From Hymenobacter fodinae (GTDB taxonomy: Bacteria; Bacteroidota; Bacteroidia; Cytophagales; Hymenobacteraceae): a DNA stretch of 64,000 nucleotides. The stretch is taken from the NCBI RefSeq assembly GCF_004745825.1, contig NZ_SRLA01000002.1, positions 868,001 through 932,000 on the forward strand, in the 5' to 3' direction. Both the position numbers and the translations under genes were made by a program. The notes beneath the pieces were generated by a model, which was not told the DNA's origin, made no database searches, and was given only the letters and a program-made list of their open reading frames with translations. Shown here piece after piece: positions 50,746 through 58,334 of this stretch (position 1 is its first letter; each line of letters begins with the position of its first letter).

Positions 50746-50882
50746 GGTTAGCCATGCACTTCTTTACAACAGCGGCTTTACCGAGTAGGGGAGGCCGCTG
50801 TTCTGTTTTAAGCCTTTGCAACTATTTCAGTGTTTAATGGCTCCACATAGTATATCACCTATTCATGATACATACGGTCTTA

Positions 50883-51347
50883 ATGAAGCGTACATCTACA
50901 CTGGTTGCTGGCGGCATACTAGCCTTGGTAGTCACAGGGTGTGTTACCTGCGTAGGCGAAAACGAGCCCTGCGCAGATGCTACACTACCAACTACTAGTT
51001 TAGAAAAAGAGTACGGTTGCACTGATTCGCGCAGGCAACTTAGCATTGGTCTTGACCAGACCTATACTATTATTCGGAACCAGGCAGATTTTGACAAACT
51101 GGTAACTGGTAGCTGCCACCCACAAATCGACTTTACAAAGTACGATTTGGTGATTGGCAACAAGGGCACGGCCAGCGGCAGCTCCTCCATTGCCTACACC
51201 TACGCACGTGAGTGCGAAACTGGGCAGTTAAAACTACGGGTAAAGTTTACCCAGGGTATGACCAACGACGCGCCTATCCTGACCTATCACGCGCTGGTAC
51301 CCAAGTTAGCCCCGCAGGAAACCGTGCAGGTCGACGTAGAAATGTAA
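50883..51347 (+). CDS. Lipoprotein of unknown function
   Basis: A 154-residue lipoprotein from ATG 50883 (MKRTSTLVAGGILALVVTGC). The mature part has several cysteines and a beta pattern (QTYTIIRNQADFDKLVTGSCHPQIDFTKYDLVIGNKGTASGSSSIAYTYAREC), resembling protease-inhibitor-like small exported proteins. No firm family. Confidence 0.65.
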   Translation: MKRTSTLVAGGILALVVTGCVTCVGENEPCADATLPTTSLEKEYGCTDSRRQLSIGLDQTYTIIRNQADFDKLVTGSCHPQIDFTKYDLVIGNKGTASGSSSIAYTYARECETGQLKLRVKFTQGMTNDAPILTYHALVPKLAPQETVQVDVEM

Positions 51348-51379
51348 AAAAACCACGTCGGTTACCAACAAATGTAGTG

Positions 51380-51414
51380 CAGCCGCCTTTCCTACAGAAG
51401 TAGGAAGGCGGCTG
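51380..51414 (+). terminator. Hairpin after the lipoprotein gene
   Basis: Stem CAGCCGCCTTTCCTA / TAGGAAGGCGGCTG with a short loop; the following T tract is weak. Confidence 0.6.
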
Positions 51415-51536
51415 GTTGCATTATGGTTAGATGCTGCGCCATTACAGGTAGAGTTACTAGGTGGACTTACTTCTGCAGCGCTTCCTGCTGGGGGGAATGT
51501 ACCTTTGGCTGCTGTTTACGCCTGAATTTATCGTGC

Positions 51537-53534
51537 ATGAAGCAATCTATACTACCTATTCTTGCCTGCCTGTCAGCCTTTTCAGCTGAGGCCCAAATCT
51601 CTCAAACTACCTCCGATACCACCCGCACGCTGCCTGATGTGCTGGTAACATACCAGGCCGATAAGCTGACGCCTGTCACGTTCCAGAACCTAAGCGGCTC
51701 GTTGCTGAAAGCCCGGAGCGTAGGCCAGGAGCCATCGTTTCTACTAACCCAGCTCTCGCCGGGCGTAACGGCTTATTCAGATGCTGGCAGCACCCAAGGC
51801 TACGCATACTTCCGCCTGCGCGGCATCGACCAAACGCGCATTAATACCACCCTTGACGGTGTGCCCCTGAACGAGCCCGAAGACCAAGGCGCGTATTTCT
51901 CCAACTACCCCGACCTGTTCAACTCGCTGAGCCGCATTCAGATTCAGCGGGGCGTGGGCACCACGCAAAACGGCACGGCTAGCTATGGGGGCAGTATTCA
52001 GTTGTTTTCCAGCTCTCTGCTTGACTCGGCCCGCGCGACGCTGGGTGGGGGCTACGGCTCCTTCGGGAGCTACCGGGTATTTGGGGAGTATGCCAGTGGC
52101 CTACGGGGCCGCACGGCCGTGTATGCCCGCGCCTCCCACCTGCACTCCGACGGCTACAAGGAGCGGTCCGCCAATACGTCGCAGTCGGCGTACGTGAGTG
52201 GGGGGCTATTTTACGACAGAAGCAGCTGGAAGCTGAGCGTACTGGCCGGGCAGCAGCGCAACCAACTAGCCTGGCTGCCCGTGCCCGACTCAGTGTTGCG
52301 CCGTAACCGCCGCGCCAACGCCAACGGCCGCGAAAATGACCATTTTCAGCAGGCGCTGGTACAGCTCCAGAACCAGTGGCAGCCCACAACCACCACCGAC
52401 GTCAACACCAGTGTGTATGCCAACGGCCTGCGCGGAGGCTACGACTTCGATTTGAATACGTTTCTGGGCCTGCCGGCCACGCAGGAATTGTACCGCTACG
52501 ATTTCCGCTCAGAAGGAGCGGGAGCTTTCAGCACGGTTACGCGTCGCACCCAACGCCTGACCTGGACTAGTGGCCTACACCTGAGCACCTACCGGCGGCG
52601 GCACCTGGGCAGCGAGCGAACGGCCGGGGAGCTGTACCGCAATACCGGCTACAAGCGGGAGGGCAGCGCCTTCAGCAAGCTGGAATATCGGCTAGGCCAG
52701 TTCACCACCTTCGCCGACCTGCAGGGTCGGCTCGTGACGTTTCGGTACGCTGGCAGCGTAGATATGGCCCCTCTCACGTGGCGTTTCCTCAACCCCAAAG
52801 CCGGCCTGAGCTTTGCCGCCACCGAGAACACCACGCTCTACTACAGTCTCGGAAGAACTGGCCGGGAGCCCACCCGCAACGATATCTTTGGAGGCAACGA
52901 TGATCTGCTGGCCGATACTGACGGGCGGGCCTTGGTGAGCAACACCCGCGCCGAGTACGTCACCGACCATGAACTGGGCGTGCGCCACCGCCGAGCTGGT
53001 CTGCAGCTGGAGTTGAATGCTTACTACATGAACTTTCAGAACGAGATTGTGTTGAACGGCAGCTTGGGTCCCAACGGGCTCGCGCTGACCGACAACGTGG
53101 CCCGCAGCTACCGGGCTGGCCTAGAGGCGGTAGCAAATTGGCAGGCCACCCACCAACTCTCATTCCTGACAAATGCCGCACTTAACCGAAGTCGCATTCG
53201 AGAGCAGAGCGAGTCGTTTCAGCCCATTCTGACGCCGGCTGTATTATTCAACCAAGAGGTGGTGTACCAGCAGGGGCCTTGGCTGGTAGCAGTGGCGGGG
53301 CGCTACCAGAGCCGGTCGTACTTGAATTTTGCCAATTCCGTGGCAATCAACGGTTACGCGCTGCTCAACGCGCGGGTGCAATACGCCTGGCGGGGGTGGG
53401 AGCTGACGGTGTTTGGTAACAACCTCACCGATGCGCGCTACTTCAACAATGGTACGGTGGAGGAAGATGGCACCCGCAAGTATTTCGTGCAGGCCCCGGC
53501 CAATTACTATATGGCCCTGAAATTAACCCTTTGA
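51537..53534 (+). CDS. TonB-dependent outer-membrane receptor
   Basis: A 665-residue receptor from ATG 51537 with a signal peptide (MKQSILPILACLSAFSAEA). The plug domain (~25-165) contains RLRGIDQTRINTTLDGVPLNEPEDQGAYFSNYPDLFNSLSRIQIQRGVGTTQNGTASYGGSI. A 22-strand barrel ends in ANYYMALKLTL. No carboxypeptidase-like N-terminal domain. Its stop (TGA 53532-53534) touches the following NadR-like gene, suggesting uptake of a vitamin B3/NAD precursor rather than iron; that is inferred from context. Confidence 0.9.
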   Translation: MKQSILPILACLSAFSAEAQISQTTSDTTRTLPDVLVTYQADKLTPVTFQNLSGSLLKARSVGQEPSFLLTQLSPGVTAYSDAGSTQGYAYFRLRGIDQTRINTTLDGVPLNEPEDQGAYFSNYPDLFNSLSRIQIQRGVGTTQNGTASYGGSIQLFSSSLLDSARATLGGGYGSFGSYRVFGEYASGLRGRTAVYARASHLHSDGYKERSANTSQSAYVSGGLFYDRSSWKLSVLAGQQRNQLAWLPVPDSVLRRNRRANANGRENDHFQQALVQLQNQWQPTTTTDVNTSVYANGLRGGYDFDLNTFLGLPATQELYRYDFRSEGAGAFSTVTRRTQRLTWTSGLHLSTYRRRHLGSERTAGELYRNTGYKREGSAFSKLEYRLGQFTTFADLQGRLVTFRYAGSVDMAPLTWRFLNPKAGLSFAATENTTLYYSLGRTGREPTRNDIFGGNDDLLADTDGRALVSNTRAEYVTDHELGVRHRRAGLQLELNAYYMNFQNEIVLNGSLGPNGLALTDNVARSYRAGLEAVANWQATHQLSFLTNAALNRSRIREQSESFQPILTPAVLFNQEVVYQQGPWLVAVAGRYQSRSYLNFANSVAINGYALLNARVQYAWRGWELTVFGNNLTDARYFNNGTVEEDGTRKYFVQAPANYYMALKLTL

Positions 53535-53557
53535 CCACCTCCACGGCGTCGCCACCC

Positions 53558-54550
53558 ATGATCCACGCGCTGGTTTTCGGCAAGTTCCTGCCCTTCCATC
53601 TAGGCCACAAAGCCCTCATCGACTTCGCCCGGCAGCACTGCGACCTGCTGACCGTACTAGTATGTGTCAGCGACCAGGAAACGACACCCAGCATAGTGCG
53701 GACTGAATGGGTGCGGGCCGAGTATAAAGGGGCCAAAGATGTGCAAGTGCAGCTATATGACTACCATGAAGCTGAACTGCCCAACACCTCGGAAACTTCC
53801 GTTGCAGTGGCGCAAGTCTGGGCCGAGGTGTTCCGGGAGCTGGTGCCTACCGTTTCATTAGTCGTTACCTCCGAGCCCTACGGAGTGTTGGTGGCCCAGC
53901 ACCTCGGTATACAGTACCTTGATTTCGATGTGCCGCGCCAGCAGGTGCCCATTTCGGCCTCCGCCATTCGGGCCGATTTACGGCACCATTGGTTCTACCT
54001 GCCGGCCAGCGTGCAGGCCTACTACCAGCGGACGGTTGCTATTCTGGGCACCGAATCAACGGGCAAGACCACGCTCACGCAGCAGCTAGCCGACCACTTT
54101 GGCGCAGCCTGCGTGCTAGAAACTGCCCGCGACCTGATTGCCGACTCCAGTGATTTAAGCCTAGCTGACCTGTACGCCGTAGCCGAAGCTCATGCCCAAC
54201 GTATTGCGCCTCTCCGGCCTGGCGCCGGCCCTCTGCTGCTGCTCGATACCGATGTGCACATCACGCAGTCTTACGCGCGCTTTATGGGCAAGGAGTTACT
54301 GGCACTAGCCCCGGAAGTGTATGCCCTCAACCGCGCCAACTTATACCTGTACCTACTGCCCGATGTGCTCTTTGTGCAGGACGGCACCCGCCTGCCCGCC
54401 GCCGACCGCCACCGCCTGGACGAAGCACATCGGCAGACGCTAACGCATTTTGGGATTCAGTATCAGGAAGTAGGAGGTGCCTGGGCTGAGCGGTTTGCCC
54501 TAGCCGTGCAACTGATTGAGCAGTTGCTGGAGTTGGCGGCTAGAGCGTAG
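53558..54550 (+). CDS. nadR: NadR-like bifunctional NMN adenylyltransferase/ribosylnicotinamide kinase
   Basis: A 330-residue enzyme of NAD synthesis. The N-terminal nucleotidyltransferase domain has GKFLPFHLGHKALI and the C-terminal ISASAIR segment. The P-loop kinase domain has LGTESTGKTTLTQQLA (residues ~174-190) and LLLLDTDVHITQSY. No N-terminal HTH is present, so it lacks the repressor function of enterobacterial NadR. ATG 53558 is used; TTG 53531 overlapping the receptor stop is less likely. Co-transcribed with the receptor. Confidence 0.88.
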   Translation: MIHALVFGKFLPFHLGHKALIDFARQHCDLLTVLVCVSDQETTPSIVRTEWVRAEYKGAKDVQVQLYDYHEAELPNTSETSVAVAQVWAEVFRELVPTVSLVVTSEPYGVLVAQHLGIQYLDFDVPRQQVPISASAIRADLRHHWFYLPASVQAYYQRTVAILGTESTGKTTLTQQLADHFGAACVLETARDLIADSSDLSLADLYAVAEAHAQRIAPLRPGAGPLLLLDTDVHITQSYARFMGKELLALAPEVYALNRANLYLYLLPDVLFVQDGTRLPAADRHRLDEAHRQTLTHFGIQYQEVGGAWAERFALAVQLIEQLLELAARA

Positions 54551-54950
54551 CTACCTGCTCGGTTCTGGTTTCCTGCGGCTTCTGTACCAGATAGTAGTAC
54601 AGCAAAATCGCTAGGCCAGTCAGGAAGGGTACCAGGGCCATGTGCTTGCCTGTGATGCTGCCCCATACGTGTACCGTGTCAAAACCGAAGAATTCACTAA
54701 TCATCCAGTAAGAATTGGCCGAAATCCAGAACACGATAGCCAGGTTGTGTGCTAGTTCGGCCTTGATCTCCCGGGTGCGCCAAGTGATGAGCACGGCAAT
54801 GCTCAGGGTGGGGATAATCATGCTCAGGCCAAGTGGCTTCCAGATCATACACCACCCGATATCCTTGAGCAGCCAGAACAGGATGTGCATGTTTTCCAGG
54901 CGGCGGTAAGGAGCCGGAATGCTATACGTTTCTTCGGGGGGGTGTTCCAT
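54540..54950 (-). CDS. Small integral membrane protein of unknown function
   Basis: A 136-residue protein from ATG 54950 (MEHPPEETYSIPAPYRRLENMHILFWLLKD) with about three membrane helices: WCMIWKPLGLSMIIPTLSIAVLITW, AIVFWISANSYWMISEFFG and ALVPFLTGLAILLYYYLVQK. It converges with the NadR-like gene (11-nt overlap of the 3' ends). A TATCTTTG box lies 18 bp upstream of its start. Confidence 0.75.
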   Translation of the reverse strand: MEHPPEETYSIPAPYRRLENMHILFWLLKDIGWCMIWKPLGLSMIIPTLSIAVLITWRTREIKAELAHNLAIVFWISANSYWMISEFFGFDTVHVWGSITGKHMALVPFLTGLAILLYYYLVQKPQETRTEQVATL

Positions 54951-54967
54951 GAGACAGGATGAAGACG

Positions 54968-54975
54968 CAAAGATA
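54968..54975 (-). promoter_or_regulatory. TATCTTTG -7 box for 54540-54950
   Basis: Perfect TAnnTTTG on the minus strand, 18 bp before the ATG; no clear TTG at the usual distance. Confidence 0.5.
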
Positions 54976-55117
54976 TTCTCTGCAGCAAGCATCCGAAAAA
55001 TAAGTCTAGGCCACTCCAAGTAATAAACTAACAGAGGCGCAAAAAGAAACCCGGTTGCTTCCGAGTAGCATACGGAAACAGCCGGGATAGAAACGTAGCG
55101 AAAAGAGAGTCTAGTGG

Positions 55118-55366
55118 CTAGTTAAGCCATACGTTAGCCACCGTCTCGAAGCGGTGACGGGCAAATGCGCCATACGGCCGCTCGGCATAGAAACCGAGCA
55201 CATGGATCTGCGGCTCACCAGTGCGGGCATTGCGGCGCACCTGCACTGGGTACACACGCCCCGCCTCAGGCCAATCACCAACGTGGTCGGCGGGGCGGCG
55301 GCTGGCGTCCACGCATCGGGCATACTGCTGGACGGGAATCGGTACAGGAAGCTTGACTTTCGACAT
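55118..55366 (-). CDS. Small conserved-looking protein of unknown function
   Basis: An 82-residue protein from ATG 55366 (MSKVKLPVPIPVQQYARC), beta-rich (GRVYPVQVRRNARTGEPQIHVLGFYAERPYGAF). A TATCTTTG box at 55370-55377 ends only 3 nt before the start codon, so the transcript is probably leaderless. Unknown function. Confidence 0.6.
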   Translation of the reverse strand: MSKVKLPVPIPVQQYARCVDASRRPADHVGDWPEAGRVYPVQVRRNARTGEPQIHVLGFYAERPYGAFARHRFETVANVWLN

Positions 55367-55369
55367 ATC

Positions 55370-55377
55370 CAAAGATA
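55370..55377 (-). promoter_or_regulatory. TATCTTTG -7 box directly before gene 55118-55366
   Basis: Perfect TAnnTTTG on the minus strand, 3 nt upstream of the start codon. This spacing would place +1 at or inside the start codon. Confidence 0.5.
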
Positions 55378-55689
55378 CGAATATGTGGGATAAATAACTA
55401 AAAAAATTAGAATGAAATAGGTTGCTACAGATATAGGCTAGATATGGTCCTGCTTGCGTTTTTAATAACTTTTTAATAAAAATTAGACGCCTCTAACTTC
55501 AAGTTTAGGGTATGCTATTTTTGGCTAATGGGTGTTAGTTTGAAAGTTATAATTGCTAATAAATTTAGTTATGAATGTGGGCTTATTCATGACCAAAATC
55601 AAAGGGGCTATTATATCACTACCCGCTTCAAATGCAGACACAGGATGCTTTGAATAGCATGCAAGCCCTTCGCAGGCACCTTCAGTCTG
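55378..55689. other. Gene-free AT-rich interval
   Basis: No convincing gene. A 64-codon frame on the minus strand (55525-55719) lacks any recognisable feature and crosses a terminator-like hairpin, so it is not called. The segment is markedly more AT-rich than its surroundings and may hold control sites. Confidence 0.5.
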
Positions 55690-55740
55690 AGCAGAAAAGA
55701 GTGCGTCCTCGCTGGCCACTTATACATGGCTAACGAGGAC
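55690..55740 (-). terminator. Terminator of the PA2169-like gene
   Basis: Stem GTCCTCG-TTAGCCA / TGGCCAG-CGAGGAC followed by CTCTTTTCTG on the minus strand, downstream of the stop at 55766. Confidence 0.65.
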
Positions 55741-55765
55741 GTACTCGCTATTATCTGGCAGGCTA

Positions 55766-56443
55766 CTATTCCTGCTTAGCTTCTAATTTCTTCAGGCGGT
55801 CGTAGGTCTTTTTGGAAGTGCTATACTGGCGCTCTACGGCCTGGCGAATCGAGCCCGTGAGGGTGTTGTCGCCGAGGGCATCTTCGTACGCCTTTATTGC
55901 CCACTCTTCGCCGTACACATTAGAACCCAAAATGGCTTTCTCATCGGTACCAGTAATAGCGGCTTTTACATCCATCCAGTTGCGGTAGAGTTTGCCTTTG
56001 AGGGTGGTGCTGCTTTGTTGCTCGCCTCCCTGCTGGCGCAGGGCTTGGTTGAGTTCATTGGCGAACTGCTGGCTCTGGCTCACGAGCTGCTTATAGTAGC
56101 CACTCAGCTCGGGGTCAGTGCTTTCATCCACGGCCCGCTGGTAACCCTCAATCCGGTCATTCACGAAGTAAAGCAGTTCATTCAGCGTGGCGGCTTGGCT
56201 ACTACCTTGGCTGGCTTTGCCTCCAGAACCACGCCGGGATAGATAGATGGCACCTACGGCCAGCAGCGCGCCACCCACGAGTTTCTGGGTCGTGCTGAGG
56301 CGATTGAAGCGCGCCACGGCCTGGTTGCTTACATTTTTAAGCGCAGGGGTCAGACTGGAGAGGTTATTTTGTTCGAGCCACTGGCTGGCCTGGTTGAGCA
56401 GCGGGTTTCCGGCTTGGGAGGAAGAGTTGGCAGGCTGGTTCAT
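55766..56443 (-). CDS. PA2169-like four-helix-bundle (ferritin-like) protein
   Basis: A 225-residue protein. The N-terminal part contains one membrane-like helix (LVGGALLAVGAIYLSRRG, residues ~55-72). The remaining ~145 residues match the DUF2383/PA2169 type: LNELLYFVNDRIEGYQRAVDESTDPELSGYYKQLVSQSQQFANEL ... LKGKLYRNWMDVKAAITGTDEKAILGSNVYGEEWAIKAYEDAL. The role of the family is uncertain, often linked to stress. Confidence 0.8.
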   Translation of the reverse strand: MNQPANSSSQAGNPLLNQASQWLEQNNLSSLTPALKNVSNQAVARFNRLSTTQKLVGGALLAVGAIYLSRRGSGGKASQGSSQAATLNELLYFVNDRIEGYQRAVDESTDPELSGYYKQLVSQSQQFANELNQALRQQGGEQQSSTTLKGKLYRNWMDVKAAITGTDEKAILGSNVYGEEWAIKAYEDALGDNTLTGSIRQAVERQYSTSKKTYDRLKKLEAKQE

Positions 56444-56570
56444 ACTGGAAAGAATAAAGATGATAGGTAGAAGGTCTTACGACGGGTTAACCGATTAGTT
56501 AAGACGAGCTTCGGAACCCTTATCCCATTGGCCAGCGCTAAATGGCCGCCAGCTATCACTAACACAAGGC

Positions 56571-56622
56571 ACAAAAGAATGCCGCCCACTACCTCTCTGT
56601 ACCGTAAGAGGCAGTGGGCGGC
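56571..56622 (-). terminator. Terminator of aspA
   Basis: Stem GCCGCCCACT(G/A)CCTCT with its complement, then ATTCTTTTGTG on the minus strand. Nothing else is seen in 56444-56677. Confidence 0.8.
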
Positions 56623-56677
56623 ATCTATAACAGCGCCCTTACGCAATGAGGAGCCGGGCCGCAACCCCTGTGTTGAC

Positions 56678-58102
56678 TTACTGAATAAAGTGCGGCCGAA
56701 TCAAGTTTTCGAAGGTGAATATCTCATCCCACTTGGCCTGGGTCAGCAACTGCCGCTCCGTTACGGCCACATCGTACACCGACTTGCCCGTGCGCAGGGC
56801 TTCCTTGGCAATTTCGGCGGATGTTTCGTAGCCCAGTACGGGGTTGAGTTGCGTGACAATGCCTACACTGTTGCGCACTTGCTGCTCGGTGTGCTGCGCA
56901 TTAGCCGTAATGCCTACCACGCACTTTTCGCGCAGGGTATGGCAGGCGCGGGTCATGTAGGAGATTGAGGTGAATAGAGCGAAGGAAATAACTGGCTCCA
57001 TCACGTTCAGCTGCAGCTGACCGGCTTCGGCGGCCATGGTCACGGTAAGGTCGGCGCCAATTACGTAGAAAGCCGTTTGGTTGACTACTTCCGGCACCAC
57101 TGGGTTCACCTTACCAGGCATAATGCTGGAGCCGGGCTGTAGGGGCGGCAGGTTGATTTCGTTCAGCCCTGCGCGCGGCCCCGAGGAAAGTAGGCGCAAG
57201 TCGTTACAAATCTTAGACAGCTTTACGGCTGTACGCTTGAGCACCCCCGAGAGCTGCACGTAAGCGCCCGTATCGTAGGTGGCCTCAATCAGGTCGCCGG
57301 CCAGCACCAGGTCTAGGCCAGTCAGGTCGCGCAGGTGTTCGGTTACCAGCTCGGCATAACCCGAGGGGGCATTTACCCGAGTACCAATGGCGGTGGCTCC
57401 CATGTTGATTTCCCGAATCAGCTGACGGCTATCATCAATGCGGAGTAGTTCTTCGCGCAGGTTAGTGGCAAAGGCCCGGAACTCGTCGCCCATGCTCATG
57501 GGCACGGCATCCTGCAGTTGGGTGCGGCCCATTTTCAGTACATTCTGAAATTCTTCGCCCTTCTGAGCGAAGGCATCAGCCAGCTGCTCCAGGGCCCGGC
57601 GGTACCCCACCAGCTTGTTGTTGAGCGCAATGCGGAACGCTGTGGGGTAAGCGTCGTTCGTCGACTGCGAGCAGTTGACGTGGTTGTTGGGGTGGCAGAA
57701 CTCGTATTCGCCTTTCTGGTGGCCCATCATTTCCAGCGCCACGTTGGCAATAACCTCGTTGGCGTTCATATTCACCGAGGTGCCGGCCCCGCCCTGAATC
57801 ATGTCGGTCAGAAACTGATCATTCAGCTCCCCCGCAATTACCCGGTCGCAGGCGTGGGCAATGTACTCGGCAATGGTGCTATCGAGCACGCCTAGGTCGC
57901 GGTTAGCCAGGGCGGCGGCCTTTTTCACGTAGGCCAGGGCCTGCACAAACAATGGCTCAGCCTTTAGCGGAATACCCGTGATGTCGAAGTTTTCCAGCGC
58001 CCGCAGCGTCTGGATGCCATAGTATACATTTTCAGGAATTTGCCGTTCGCCAAGAAAGTCGTGTTCGAGCCGAGGGGCGGGGGCAAGCTGGGTTGTTTCC
58101 AT
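56678..58102 (-). CDS. aspA: Aspartate ammonia-lyase
   Basis: Converts L-aspartate to fumarate and ammonia. 474 residues from ATG 58102 (METTQLAPAPRLEHDFLGERQIPENVYYGIQTLRA). The superfamily signature is GSSIMPGKVNPVVPEVVNQ and is of aspartase rather than fumarase type. HPNNHVNCSQSTNDAYPTA and the substrate-binding loop are in place. Full length. It feeds the TCA cycle, as do acn and sdh in this window. Confidence 0.94.
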   Translation of the reverse strand: METTQLAPAPRLEHDFLGERQIPENVYYGIQTLRALENFDITGIPLKAEPLFVQALAYVKKAAALANRDLGVLDSTIAEYIAHACDRVIAGELNDQFLTDMIQGGAGTSVNMNANEVIANVALEMMGHQKGEYEFCHPNNHVNCSQSTNDAYPTAFRIALNNKLVGYRRALEQLADAFAQKGEEFQNVLKMGRTQLQDAVPMSMGDEFRAFATNLREELLRIDDSRQLIREINMGATAIGTRVNAPSGYAELVTEHLRDLTGLDLVLAGDLIEATYDTGAYVQLSGVLKRTAVKLSKICNDLRLLSSGPRAGLNEINLPPLQPGSSIMPGKVNPVVPEVVNQTAFYVIGADLTVTMAAEAGQLQLNVMEPVISFALFTSISYMTRACHTLREKCVVGITANAQHTEQQVRNSVGIVTQLNPVLGYETSAEIAKEALRTGKSVYDVAVTERQLLTQAKWDEIFTFENLIRPHFIQ

Positions 58103-58173
58103 GAGGGGGGAATGGTTCAGGTGGGAAGCTTCTCTTACGGGAAGAAAGCCCAAGAGTAGAAGGGAAAGCTCCA

Positions 58174-58181
58174 CAAAGATA
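58174..58181 (-). promoter_or_regulatory. TATCTTTG -7 box of aspA
   Basis: Perfect TAnnTTTG on the minus strand about 70 bp before the aspA start; TTG lies 14 bp further up, shorter than usual. Confidence 0.45.
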
Positions 58182-58334
58182 TCGGCCTTTTAGCTCAACC
58201 GCATTGCCCACCATTTCTGCCCTGCTTGCAGCAGCTTGTCTGAGTTATACCCCACCTGCATTACGCCGTGGCCTAGTGACCCGTGCTTCTACTGCTGCCC
58301 CACTAGCTTATGGCTACTGCACCTAGGCCAGCTA

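Noticed and set aside
55525..55719. 64-codon minus-strand frame in an AT-rich gap
   Set aside because: No signal peptide, domain or compact packing, and it crosses a terminator-like hairpin.
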